DNA from: Candidatus Poseidonia sp.
GTDB lineage: Archaea; Thermoplasmatota; Poseidoniia; Poseidoniales; Poseidoniaceae
NCBI GenBank assembly: GCA_030827475.1
Contig: JAUREJ010000001.1
Location: 61,906-125,905, forward strand
Length of the DNA stretch: 64,000 nucleotides
Direction: 5' to 3'
In this document: piece after piece, positions 31,817 to 40,636 of the stretch
How the letters are laid out: each line of letters opens with the position of its first letter
How positions within the stretch are numbered: the first letter of the stretch is position 1
Translations under genes and position numbers: made by a program
Notes under the pieces: model-generated
Database searches by the model: none
What the model saw: the letters and a program-made list of their open reading frames with translations, nothing else
What the model was told of the DNA's origin: nothing

Positions 31817-32059
31817 TCAAACCTGGAAGGGGGAGAGATTCAAGCGTTCCGCAAGGTGTTCTACATCCACGTCGACGGCCAGCTTCATTCGTTCACGCAG
31901 CGTGTCGATTTCACCCTTCATTTTGAGCATCTTGTGCGTGCGTACCATTTCGGCCAACAGGTCGTTCACGGACTTGTGCCCGCTTGTTGTTCGCAAGGTG
32001 TTCAATTGCCTGCGAATCTCGTAACTCACGCTCACGGAGGTCATTCCTTCTGCGGTCAT
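31817..32059 (-). CDS. Small RHH/VapB-antitoxin-like DNA-binding protein
   Basis: MTSVSVSYEIRRQLNTLRTTSGHKSVNDLLAEMV: short beta strand then helix-turn-helix pattern seen in ribbon-helix-helix proteins. Confidence 0.5.
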   Translation of the reverse strand: MTAEGMTSVSVSYEIRRQLNTLRTTSGHKSVNDLLAEMVRTHKMLKMKGEIDTLRERMKLAVDVDVEHLAERLNLSPFQV

Positions 32060-32165
32060 GGTTCTACCCGGTCAGCGTTTGAATTGGGCCCATACTTAAC
32101 CCATGCGAACAGAAGGGGCTCTCGTAGAGCGGTTTTGGAAGGTGAAAAAAAAGGCCAAGCGGTGT

Positions 32166-33125
32166 TCAGCGAATGTTGCGTTCCATGCGCAAACGAGACT
32201 CTTCGGTAACACCGAACTCCCTGCGAATCTCCTGAACACGCTGATGCACTTCCTTCGCCAGAGTCCAATATTCAAGACTGCCCGCACCTGCACCTGAATT
32301 TGTGGGCTTGTTGAGAAGGACCGTGGGTGCTCCGCTCCAAGGTGCTTCGGCTACCTTGGCCAATCGTCGGACGGTGGTGTTGAACAATTTGTTCGGCATT
32401 TTCTTGTTGACTTGATCGCACACGTAGGTGCTCAACTTCGAACGCCCGTCGACCATGGTCATGACGATCCCGAAGATTTTCAAATTCCGGTTGATGCGTC
32501 GCTGAATCATCTTGATGGAGTTCATCAGCATGCTGAAGCCTTCCAAGGCGTAGTATTCTGCTTGGACGGGCACCATCACCCAATTTGCAGCACACATGGC
32601 ATTGATGGACAACAAACCCAACGAAGGGGGCGTATCGATGATGATGTAGTCAAATTCATCGACAATGGGCATCAGCGCTTCTTGGAGTCGGGTTTCACGC
32701 CCGATTTTATGGCTGAGTTCAATCTCAGCACCCGAGAGGTGGATATCGCTAGGAAGAATCCAGAGGTGGCCTGCGTCAATGGATTCGGGAACTTTCTTGC
32801 CTCCGTTCCGATTGCTCCAAGCGTCCTGCATGGCCTTCGTGATCTCCTCGGGAGGGATGAGGTACTCCTCCATCAACGGAAGGTCTTCACCGGTATCGTT
32901 TGTGAGCAAATCGTACACGGTTTTTTTGATTTTTTTCTTCTCAAGACCGAACGATGTGGCGCAGTTTCCTTGCGGGTCCAAGTCCACCAGCAACACCTTT
33001 GCGGGGGGCAGCCCTTGTCGGCGCGAACCTTTCGCAAGGGCAGCGGCCATGTTGACGGCCGTTGTCGTCTTCGCACAACCGCCCTTTTGATTGGCAACGG
33101 CGATGACCATCTTGTATGGATTCAT
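32166..33125 (-). CDS. ParA/Soj/SegA-family ATPase
   Basis: Deviant Walker A VAVANQKGGCAKTTTAVNMAAALA; DLDPQGNCATSFG; YIIIDTPPSLGLLSINAM. Confidence 0.92.
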   Translation of the reverse strand: MNPYKMVIAVANQKGGCAKTTTAVNMAAALAKGSRRQGLPPAKVLLVDLDPQGNCATSFGLEKKKIKKTVYDLLTNDTGEDLPLMEEYLIPPEEITKAMQDAWSNRNGGKKVPESIDAGHLWILPSDIHLSGAEIELSHKIGRETRLQEALMPIVDEFDYIIIDTPPSLGLLSINAMCAANWVMVPVQAEYYALEGFSMLMNSIKMIQRRINRNLKIFGIVMTMVDGRSKLSTYVCDQVNKKMPNKLFNTTVRRLAKVAEAPWSGAPTVLLNKPTNSGAGAGSLEYWTLAKEVHQRVQEIRREFGVTEESRLRMERNIR

Positions 33126-33195
33126 CTTGGTTCACCCCCTGCATACAGCCCACGGAGGACCTCCCCTTTCAATGCGAGCCTTGGGGGCCATGACA

Positions 33196-34197
33196 TCAGG
33201 CGGGTTGAATCACAGGAACGGGAACTTCAGAGAGGATTTTCCGGACGATGTGCATGCCCGTGATGCCTCGAATCTTGGCTTCGGGCTTCATGTTGATGCG
33301 GTGGGAGATGATCTGCAAGGCGATGCCTTTGATGTCGTCTGGAATCACGTAATTTCGACCGGCGACGGCGGCGGCGGCTCGGCCGGTCTTGAACAAAGCC
33401 TGGCTGGCACGAGGCGATGCCCCGTTGATGACGCGGTGATCTTCCCGGGTTCGCTGAACGATTTCGATGATGTAGGAAAGAATCGCAGGATCGACATGAA
33501 CCGTCTCAAGCGCTTTTTGCATGGCGACGACTTTCTTAGGAGAGGTGACTTGTTCCACGATGTGTTCATCTTGGCCCCGCAACTTTCGACGGGCCAAGAT
33601 GGCCTTCTCCTCAGCACGGTCGGGATAGCCCATGCTCATTTTCATCAGGAAACGGTCCATTTGTGCTTCGGGGAGCGGGTACGTTCCTTCCTGTTCGATA
33701 GGGTTCTGCGTGGCCAAAACGACGAAGGGAGCCGGAAGTTTGTGCGTGATACCTTCAATGGTCACCTGCTTTTCTTCCATGGCCTCAAGCAGAGCGGCTT
33801 GGGTCTTGGGCGGGGCACGGTTGATCTCGTCAGCGAGCAAAATGTTGGAGAACAACGGACCTGCACGGAGCTTGAACTCCCCTGACTTTTGGTCGTACAT
33901 GTAGGTCCCCATGATGTCTGAAGGCAGAAGGTCTGGGGTGAATTGGACGCGCTTGAATTTGCAGCCCAAGGCCCGAGCGAAGGTGTTGGCAAGGAGGGTT
34001 TTCGCCAAACCAGGGAAATCCTCAAGCAACATGTTTCCGTTCGAGAGAATCCCGACCGTCACGCGGCGAAGGTTCTCGTTCTTCCCGATGATGACTTTGC
34101 TCACCTCGTTCATGAGGCTGTTGGAGATTGCAGAAACGGTCGCAATCAAATCTTGGGTGCGGGCACCCCCTGCTCCACCTTGCATGCTTGCTTCCAT
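33196..34197 (-). CDS. MoxR-family AAA ATPase
   Basis: GNMLLEDFPGLAKTLLANTFARAL, ILLADEINRAPPKTQAALLEAMEEKQVT, VLATQNPIEQEGTYPLPEAQMDRF. Confidence 0.93.
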   Translation of the reverse strand: MEASMQGGAGGARTQDLIATVSAISNSLMNEVSKVIIGKNENLRRVTVGILSNGNMLLEDFPGLAKTLLANTFARALGCKFKRVQFTPDLLPSDIMGTYMYDQKSGEFKLRAGPLFSNILLADEINRAPPKTQAALLEAMEEKQVTIEGITHKLPAPFVVLATQNPIEQEGTYPLPEAQMDRFLMKMSMGYPDRAEEKAILARRKLRGQDEHIVEQVTSPKKVVAMQKALETVHVDPAILSYIIEIVQRTREDHRVINGASPRASQALFKTGRAAAAVAGRNYVIPDDIKGIALQIISHRINMKPEAKIRGITGMHIVRKILSEVPVPVIQPA

Positions 34198-34299
34198 GAC
34201 AAACCCTCGTTCTTAAATCAAGACTTTTTCCTTTCTTATATCAATGTGCGCGCTTCATCCTTCATGAAATGCTCAAGGAAAAGGAACTGTGGGCCTCGA

Positions 34300-36237
34300 T
34301 TATCGGCCCCAAAAATGGTTTTCTTTTCGGTGGAGAGCAACGATATCGTCGAGAATTTCTTCCTCGATCGGTGAAAGGTCGAGTTTTCTTAGACGCTTGA
34401 CATGTCGCTCAGGAACATCGACATAGAATTCGTCCAGTTCTTCGATGTGGCGTCCGACCGTTGGGCCTTGGACCGCCACCGCCACCTCGTCGCCCTGCAT
34501 GGCTTCCTTGACGTCTTCAGACGCCCGAGTTCGAAGGCTCTTGATCTGCCCAACCGGCGTCCCGTCCAGTTTCATCAGGCGTTGGCCAACATGGACCCGC
34601 CCGCCGAGGACGCGCATGCCAACGATGGCAGGGCCTTTTGCTCTGAACGTGTGGTCTTTGAGGTAGAGAACGCGCCCGGGGTAGACCAACGATTCACGCT
34701 GCTCCTCTTCGATGGCCGCTTTGGTTTCCTCCTGCCATGCCTCAAAGGCATCCATGATGTGGTAGATGATGGGCCCGGAGATGAATTTCACCTCGGCGTC
34801 ATCGTCATCCAAGCGTTCAGCAACATCGGTGGTGATGGCCTTGGTGGAAAAACCAAGGATGACTTTCTGGAGTGGATCCGTGGCCGTACTCGCCATCAAG
34901 AGGTCCTTTTTGTTCACGGGTCCGACGGTGGCTTGCCGGACGGGAATGTTGCGCTGATGCAACTCAAAGGCCAGCGCCTCCAGTCCCCCGACCGTATCGG
35001 CCTTGATCACCACGCCGTTCCGGTCTTCTTCTGCTCCACGGCACGCCCCTTGAGCGGTGTGCTGAAGGAATGCGGACCGAGCAAAGATCTCGTTGCATGA
35101 CGAACACATCACGGGCATGCTGTTGAAAATATCCCTCCATTCTTCGCGGATGGATTCCTCGGCAGCAGCGGCCTCTTCGGGGGTGTTGGCAAGGTGCAAC
35201 GTTGTTCCGGCAATGGTTTGCTCGAGGTTGGGTGCGACGACCTTGACCCCACATGCTGCCTCAACATTGGTGAAGTTGACCCAACGCTTCCCGGCGTCAC
35301 GCATTTCGGCCATGCCTTGCGGACGCTTGAGCCCCTTGATGTGGGTCGTAAACGGACCGTCTTGACCGGCGAGCATGACGGTGTCGCCCACTTTGAGTTC
35401 GCCACGGTACAGAATAACGTCAACGGTTTTCCCCATACCAACTTCATCCCGCATCTCGAGAACCGTTCCTTGAGCCGAACCGAGGGTGTCGGTCAACCGG
35501 TCTTCGAGGAAGCGTTCTGCAAGACCGACGGTGACGGCAAGAAGGTCCTGAAGACCCTCGCCATGCTTGGCCGACATGGGGACCAGCGCTACGTTTTGAC
35601 GAAAGTCACGGATTCGGTCGTAGCGTTCGAGGTTGAACCCGTGCTCGGAAAACTGGCCGATGATTTTCCAATAGCGGTCCTCAAACAAAGCACGCACGTC
35701 TTCCCGCTGCTCGCGAAACGATTCAACGAACGAGCGCCCTCGCTCGCACCGCCAGCCGTGAAGCCGGTCGACCTTGTTTCCAGCGATGACAAAGGGCGTG
35801 CGGGTTTCTTTGAGGATGTTCAACGACTCAACGGTTTGCGGCTGCAAGCCCTCCATGATGTCAATGACAAGAACGGCGATATCTGCCACCGAACCGCCTC
35901 GATTTCGCAGCGATGCGAAGGAATGGTGACCGGGCGTATCAATAAACAACAGACCTGGCGATTTGAATTGCTTCCCACCCATCATGGCCGCACAGGTTTC
36001 GTTGAGTACATCCGCTGGCACCTCGGTGGCGCCGATATGTTGGGTGATGCCACCGGCTTCTCGGTCCATGACACTGGCTTGACGTTGGCTCCCAATGGAG
36101 CGAACCATATCGAGAAGACTCGTTTTTCCATGGTCAACGTGCCCGAGCACGGAGACGATGGGTTGCCGGTTGTGGCCCCGCGCAACAACCTCTTCGCTGT
36201 CTTCATCAGCAGCCGGGAGGGGGTCTTCTTCGGACAT
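34300..36237 (-). CDS. infB: Translation initiation factor aIF5B (IF-2-like)
   Basis: VSVLGHVDHGKTSLLD, GGITQHIGATEVP, LLFIDTPGHHSFASLRNRGGSVADIAVLVIDIMEG, NKVDRLHGW. Confidence 0.95.
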   Translation of the reverse strand: MSEEDPLPAADEDSEEVVARGHNRQPIVSVLGHVDHGKTSLLDMVRSIGSQRQASVMDREAGGITQHIGATEVPADVLNETCAAMMGGKQFKSPGLLFIDTPGHHSFASLRNRGGSVADIAVLVIDIMEGLQPQTVESLNILKETRTPFVIAGNKVDRLHGWRCERGRSFVESFREQREDVRALFEDRYWKIIGQFSEHGFNLERYDRIRDFRQNVALVPMSAKHGEGLQDLLAVTVGLAERFLEDRLTDTLGSAQGTVLEMRDEVGMGKTVDVILYRGELKVGDTVMLAGQDGPFTTHIKGLKRPQGMAEMRDAGKRWVNFTNVEAACGVKVVAPNLEQTIAGTTLHLANTPEEAAAAEESIREEWRDIFNSMPVMCSSCNEIFARSAFLQHTAQGACRGAEEDRNGVVIKADTVGGLEALAFELHQRNIPVRQATVGPVNKKDLLMASTATDPLQKVILGFSTKAITTDVAERLDDDDAEVKFISGPIIYHIMDAFEAWQEETKAAIEEEQRESLVYPGRVLYLKDHTFRAKGPAIVGMRVLGGRVHVGQRLMKLDGTPVGQIKSLRTRASEDVKEAMQGDEVAVAVQGPTVGRHIEELDEFYVDVPERHVKRLRKLDLSPIEEEILDDIVALHRKENHFWGR

Positions 36238-36269
36238 GGTTTCACCTCAAGGTCGAGGTGGCGAAGATT

Positions 36270-36716
36270 TCACTCGTACACCCACGCGCCCAAGGTGTTT
36301 TCCCAGGACATCAAGCCCTCTGGGAACCAGAGGCCGAGTTCAAATTCTGCAGTTTCGGGTGCGTCCGAGCCGTGAATCATGTTGAATCCCATGTCCATGC
36401 CGAAATCGCCACGGATGGTACCGGGTTCTGCCTGACGTCCGTTGGTTGCGCCGATGAGTTTTCGGGCAACTGAAATCGCTTCAACACCCTCCCAAGCCAT
36501 GCAAACGACGGGCCCGGAGGTGACGAATTTGATCAAGCCGGGGAAGAAGGGTCGTTCCTTGTGAACATCGTAGTGTGCTCGGGCGATTTCTTCGCTGGGC
36601 ACCATGGATTTGAGGCCAACCAGTTTCAAGCCTTTTCGCTCAAAACGGCCAAGAATTTCGCTTACAAGTCCTCGTTGGACGCCATCAGGTTTAATCATCA
36701 CGTAGGTCGTTTCCAT
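36270..36716 (-). CDS. ndk: Nucleoside diphosphate kinase
   Basis: [67 protein letters not shown]. Confidence 0.95.
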   Translation of the reverse strand: METTYVMIKPDGVQRGLVSEILGRFERKGLKLVGLKSMVPSEEIARAHYDVHKERPFFPGLIKFVTSGPVVCMAWEGVEAISVARKLIGATNGRQAEPGTIRGDFGMDMGFNMIHGSDAPETAEFELGLWFPEGLMSWENTLGAWVYE

Positions 36717-36785
36717 GGTGTTCACCACGTTGACCCAAAAGTGACCCGTTTAAGGGGGTTGCTATGTGTTTGGCGTGAACCGAAT

Positions 36786-36977
36786 TCACTGAATGCCGCC
36801 CTTCACGTAATGACGGGTCCACTTGACCTTGCGTGCATTTCGCTTGAGCTGGAGCTGGTTCTTGCGAGCCTTGCTGTTCTTGAACCACAAGACGCTGCCG
36901 TCTTTTCGCACGAACATCATGCCGGTACCGGGTTCAATTTCTTCGCCTGTGAAGTTGCAAATACGTCGTTCTGGCAT
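36786..36977 (-). CDS. rpl24e: Ribosomal protein L24e
   Basis: CNFTGEEIEPGTGMMFVRKDGSVLWFKNSKARKN. Confidence 0.9.
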   Translation of the reverse strand: MPERRICNFTGEEIEPGTGMMFVRKDGSVLWFKNSKARKNQLQLKRNARKVKWTRHYVKGGIQ

Positions 36978-36983
36978 AAGGCA

Positions 36984-37208
36984 TCACCGTGCGTTGAGTT
37001 TGCGGGCTTCTCGACCCGTGTCCTTGAGCATCAAAATATCACCGACTCGAACGGGACCGACCACGTTTCGGCTGATGATTCGACCAACGTCACGGGGGTT
37101 AGGAGCGTCGTTGACACGGACCTTGACCTGTGTGGCCTCGCCCGTCATTCCGGTTCGCCCGACGATTTCGACCACTTCTGCTGGCCATCCACCAAGTTCT
37201 TCGCTCAT
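36984..37208 (-). CDS. rps28e: Ribosomal protein S28e
   Basis: [62 protein letters not shown]. Confidence 0.93.
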   Translation of the reverse strand: MSEELGGWPAEVVEIVGRTGMTGEATQVKVRVNDAPNPRDVGRIISRNVVGPVRVGDILMLKDTGREARKLNAR

Positions 37209-37225
37209 TGTTCATCAACTCGGAT

Positions 37226-37597
37226 TCACTTCTTGAGGCCCTTGATGGCCTCAACAACATCGTGGAATTTCTCTTGAGCGCCTTTGGTGATTTCCATCAC
37301 GGCCACCGAAGCAGCGGAGGTGCCTTTTGGAAGACCTGCGCCTTGGGCGAGGAACTCTTGGCTCGGCACATAGCCGTAGGGGATGTCTTTCTCTTCACAG
37401 ATCAAGGGGATGTGAGCGAGAAGTTCGGGAGGGTTCACGTCTTCAGCGAGAATGATGAACTGAGCCGTACCGCGCTCGGCGGCCTTGGTCACTTCGTTGC
37501 TGCCTTTCTTGACTCGACCGTTCTTGTTCAGGTCAAGCATGGCATAAATCTCGTTCACGACGTCTTCTGGGGTTTCAAATTGCACATGTACACTCAT
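37226..37597 (-). CDS. rpl7ae: Ribosomal protein L7Ae
   Basis: KKGSNEVTKAAERGTAQFIILAEDVNPPELLAHIPLICEEKDIPYGYVPSQEFLAQGAGL; start at MSVHVQF. Confidence 0.95.
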   Translation of the reverse strand: MSVHVQFETPEDVVNEIYAMLDLNKNGRVKKGSNEVTKAAERGTAQFIILAEDVNPPELLAHIPLICEEKDIPYGYVPSQEFLAQGAGLPKGTSAASVAVMEITKGAQEKFHDVVEAIKGLKK

Positions 37598-37731
37598 TGG
37601 AATCTCTCCTTCCTCATGATAGGGGCAGGCAACCGCAGGACCACGCGCATATAAACGCAACGGAACGGTTTCAGCACCAGCTCCTCTGCGATTCAGCAGA
37701 CAGATGCTATGCAGTCGTCGTTTTCTCCGCC

Positions 37732-38736
37732 TTATAGTGAGAGTTGTTCCAGGACGTGGTGAACACCTCGAGCCAACGCCGGACCCCCCGAAATGACGTC
37801 ACGTGCATTGGCCAGCGAGCCCGTTGCATGGACACCATCAACGTAACGAAGGAGACGAGCGATGGCCCCGCCGGTAAACAAGCCGTGACAACATGCAGCA
37901 TGGACTTCGACTGCGCCTTGACTTCGGAGCGCGTCGGCTGCTCTGCAGATGGTGCCACCCGTTGCGATCATGTCGTCGACGATTGCCACCGACTTCCCAG
38001 CGACGTCCAAATCCTTGGCTTGGTGAACGATGGTGTGGGCATCGATCCGCGTCTTTTCTAAATACGAAAATTCGCAACCAATTTGTTGAGCAACCTGGGA
38101 TGCCCGCTCAATGGCTCCTTTGTCAGGAGAGAGGATGAAGTCGGGATTGACGGTTTCCTTCAGATGGCGGGCCAGCTCGGGCATGGCTGAAGTGAACGCC
38201 ACTGGAACGGACAGGTGCTCGAGCACGGCGGGCGCATGCAAGTCGAGAACCACCAGCGCATCGCAACGGGAAGTCAACATTTCCGCGATTGCACGGGCAG
38301 AAACCGACTCCCCCGGTTTGAAACGCTTGTCTTGCCGGGAATAACCAAAATATGGGACGGCCAAAATAACGCCCTTTCCGGTGTCAGGTAGGGTCTTGGG
38401 GCCGATGTTCCGCAAATTTTGCAAATCACCTTTTCGGACGTCCCGAATGGCATCCAGCATGAGAAGGGTTTCAACGATGCCCGAATCGGGAAAGGTGTTG
38501 GAAACCAAGACCACGGGTTCCGAGCGGATTGCTTCAATGACTTCGCTTGGAATGCGAATATAGCCCTCCGTATCCGGGAAACGTCGGGTTTCGAGGTCGT
38601 GGTGCGCCCAACCAAGCGTCTCGGCAAGTTGTTTGGCCAGTGGCCCCGAATTGCTTCCGGATACAACGACCATGCCATCCCCTTGGCCGAGGCTGGTGGC
38701 TGGACCTTCATGTTCTTTGCGAGCCGCTTGAGACAC
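37732..38736 (-). CDS. prs: Ribose-phosphate pyrophosphokinase
   Basis: VPYFGYSRQDKRFKPGESVSARAIAEML, VDDMIATGGTICRAADALR. Confidence 0.9.
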   Translation of the reverse strand: MSQAARKEHEGPATSLGQGDGMVVVSGSNSGPLAKQLAETLGWAHHDLETRRFPDTEGYIRIPSEVIEAIRSEPVVLVSNTFPDSGIVETLLMLDAIRDVRKGDLQNLRNIGPKTLPDTGKGVILAVPYFGYSRQDKRFKPGESVSARAIAEMLTSRCDALVVLDLHAPAVLEHLSVPVAFTSAMPELARHLKETVNPDFILSPDKGAIERASQVAQQIGCEFSYLEKTRIDAHTIVHQAKDLDVAGKSVAIVDDMIATGGTICRAADALRSQGAVEVHAACCHGLFTGGAIARLLRYVDGVHATGSLANARDVISGGPALARGVHHVLEQLSL

Positions 38737-38739
38737 GAA

Positions 38740-38816
38740 TGGTGCGCGAGGCAGGACTTGAACCTGCGACCTCCCGGTTATCAGCCGGGTGCTCTAACCG
38801 ACTAAGCCACCCGCGC
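38740..38816 (-). tRNA. tRNA-Ile (anticodon GAU), CCA encoded in the DNA
   Basis: Reverse complement gcgcgggtggcttagtcggttagagcacccggctgataaccgggaggtcgcaggttcaagtcctgcctcgcgcacca folds as a cloverleaf; anticodon loop ctGATaa; 3' CCA = 38740-38742. Confidence 0.95.
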
Positions 38817-38890
38817 AAGGGTAAACCGGCCGACAAAACCCCCCGTCATAAGCATGACGGAGTTTGCGACACGTCACCGGGGTGACGCAC

Positions 38891-39475
38891 TCACTCTTCT
38901 TCCATGCAGTTCACGGTGATGTACGAGGGCAACTGCAAGACCTTCTCAAAGGTTCGAGACAGCACAACTTCGTCCAGTCGCTCACGGGTCCGCGCCAACG
39001 CACTGATGGGAATTCGAATTTCGGATTCGACCCCAAACTGTGATTGAATGCGCATTCGGGTCGAGACAACGACGCCCTTGTAGGTCCGCTTCACTCGGAA
39101 AAGGCCGGTGATGACACCGATTTCCTCGCCTTGGTTGTCCAGGACTGCGCGATCCAACATTTCGTCGGGCGCGTACAACTTTTCATCAATGCGAACGGTG
39201 TTACGCCAGCGGCGTTGCAGTTCTCGCATGGATTTCGACAACTTGACGGTGCCGTCGCCTTGGATGCTGTGCACGAGTTCTTTGGGCAGCGGCGCCAGTT
39301 CGGCGGGCTTGCGCATGAATTCGTCAGCGACGTCTGGTACCACTTGAATTCGCATGGATTTCACACGCGCTTCGTTTGGGTGGTGCCGTTCGCCCACAAT
39401 CGTCCCTACTTTCGTTCCGTTGACATACACGTCGCGCTGAAGCAACTCTTGGATGTCATAATCTGTGTTTTTCAT
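38891..39475 (-). CDS. PRC-barrel-like domain protein
   Basis: Two beta-rich segments RDVYVNGTKVGTIVG..KSMRIQVVPD and DRAVLDNQGEEIGVITGLFRVKRTYKGVVVSTRMRI resembling PRC-barrel patterns. Confidence 0.55.
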   Translation of the reverse strand: MKNTDYDIQELLQRDVYVNGTKVGTIVGERHHPNEARVKSMRIQVVPDVADEFMRKPAELAPLPKELVHSIQGDGTVKLSKSMRELQRRWRNTVRIDEKLYAPDEMLDRAVLDNQGEEIGVITGLFRVKRTYKGVVVSTRMRIQSQFGVESEIRIPISALARTRERLDEVVLSRTFEKVLQLPSYITVNCMEEE

Positions 39476-39540
39476 TTCCCATCTCTCCTTGCCGTTTTGA
39501 TTCGGCTTATCGACAGGTCTTCCTCGGCACCTAATATATT

Positions 39541-39720
39541 CTTCGCCAATAAAAATATCATTTCCAATTACATTTGACGCATAATTGTATGCTCAACTAA
39601 TTGAATTATAGAAAATAATTTGTTTTTCAATGTCGCATAATGCAGAAATTTTCAATACAAATAACCAGCATTATACATCCAGTAAAAAAAGGATAACCAA
39701 TTGAAACAAAGCGAAACATG
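39541..39720. other. AT-rich intergenic island
   Basis: Hand count 50 G+C in 180 nt (~28%), clearly below the surrounding coding DNA; lies between divergent genes. Confidence 0.85.
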
Positions 39721-39769
39721 ATCGCTCGAGGCTTGTGATGTGGGTTTCATCTTCAGTTTCAATTTTCTT

Positions 39770-39801
39770 CTTTTTCCAATTGCAGAATCAACTTCTCGAG
39801 G
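39770..39801 (-). repeat. CAAYTG element copy H (divergent, intergenic)
   Basis: CTTTTTCCAATTGCAGAATCAACTTCTCGAGG; aligns without gaps to copy A at about 23/32 positions. Confidence 0.5.
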
Positions 39802-39865
39802 TTTTTTCAGGCGCTCGTTTAGGTCAAGCAAAACACCATGAGGGGGCGGCTGTGCTCTTGACAGC

Positions 39866-40636
39866 ATGGGCATTCATGCAGCCGTGGTTGATCCGTTCAA
39901 CCCTCTCATGAGCGCCGTCATTGAACGAGGGATGCTCTCAGGCCATCGATTCCATGTCCCCAGAACCATGGAGGAAACCGCCCACGACCGGTTTGAAACG
40001 TCGTTGAAGGCGTGCCCAGACGGTCTTCAACCGTGGTCCGACCTCCCCCCTGATGCGGTTTGGCTTTTGGATGAGCGCGACCATGATGCCCCCGAGGGAG
40101 CGGCGATTGTCCGTTTTTATCTGGACCCTGACACGCCGAAGAGCGGTAAGAGCGGATGTGAGGTGACGATCCATGACTGTCTGCCACCAGCACGATCATC
40201 GAAAAGATGGGCCATGTTTGACGGATGGGTCAAAGGGACCGAACTGCAGAAGGCGGGTGGGTTTTGGTGCAGTCTGCACGACGTCGCTGCTGCGATTGTT
40301 CGAGCATTACCGTTTTTGAAAGCCGCCGAGGGCGAATTTGATATCGCCGGGCGCAGGTATTGGACGGCGGACGATACGCATCGAGAGTTCATGGCTCTGG
40401 CCCAGCGTTCAACAGCAGGAAAAAGTGGCGATTTCAGGTTGGACCACCTCGCTCAACCTGACGACCTCCCGGTGGCTGCCGTTGATGTCCGCACCGTTTC
40501 ACCAGGGCCCGAGCGACCACCAATCGGTGCGTTTCACCGTTTCTTGGAGAAGCACACCGGCGAAGGATGGCGCCCGATCATGCCGCTACGTCAAAGCCTG
40601 ATGCTCGTCTTGGCGGAACTTCTGGAAGAGAACTAA
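39866..40636 (+). CDS. Hypothetical protein
   Basis: 256 aa ORF in a slot with no competing annotation; no motif I can name with confidence. Confidence 0.5.
   Translation: MGIHAAVVDPFNPLMSAVIERGMLSGHRFHVPRTMEETAHDRFETSLKACPDGLQPWSDLPPDAVWLLDERDHDAPEGAAIVRFYLDPDTPKSGKSGCEVTIHDCLPPARSSKRWAMFDGWVKGTELQKAGGFWCSLHDVAAAIVRALPFLKAAEGEFDIAGRRYWTADDTHREFMALAQRSTAGKSGDFRLDHLAQPDDLPVAAVDVRTVSPGPERPPIGAFHRFLEKHTGEGWRPIMPLRQSLMLVLAELLEEN

Noticed and set aside
35194-36375. 393-aa plus-strand ORF antisense to infB
   Set aside because: Composition is a shadow of the real aIF5B gene on the other strand; no recognisable motif
38740-38816. tRNA as an integration site of a mobile element
   Set aside because: No integrase, direct repeat of the tRNA 3' end, or accessory gene block found beside it
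39652-39873. 73-aa ORF in the AT-rich island
   Set aside because: Low-complexity translation overlapping the upstream region of the 39866 gene; no coding support
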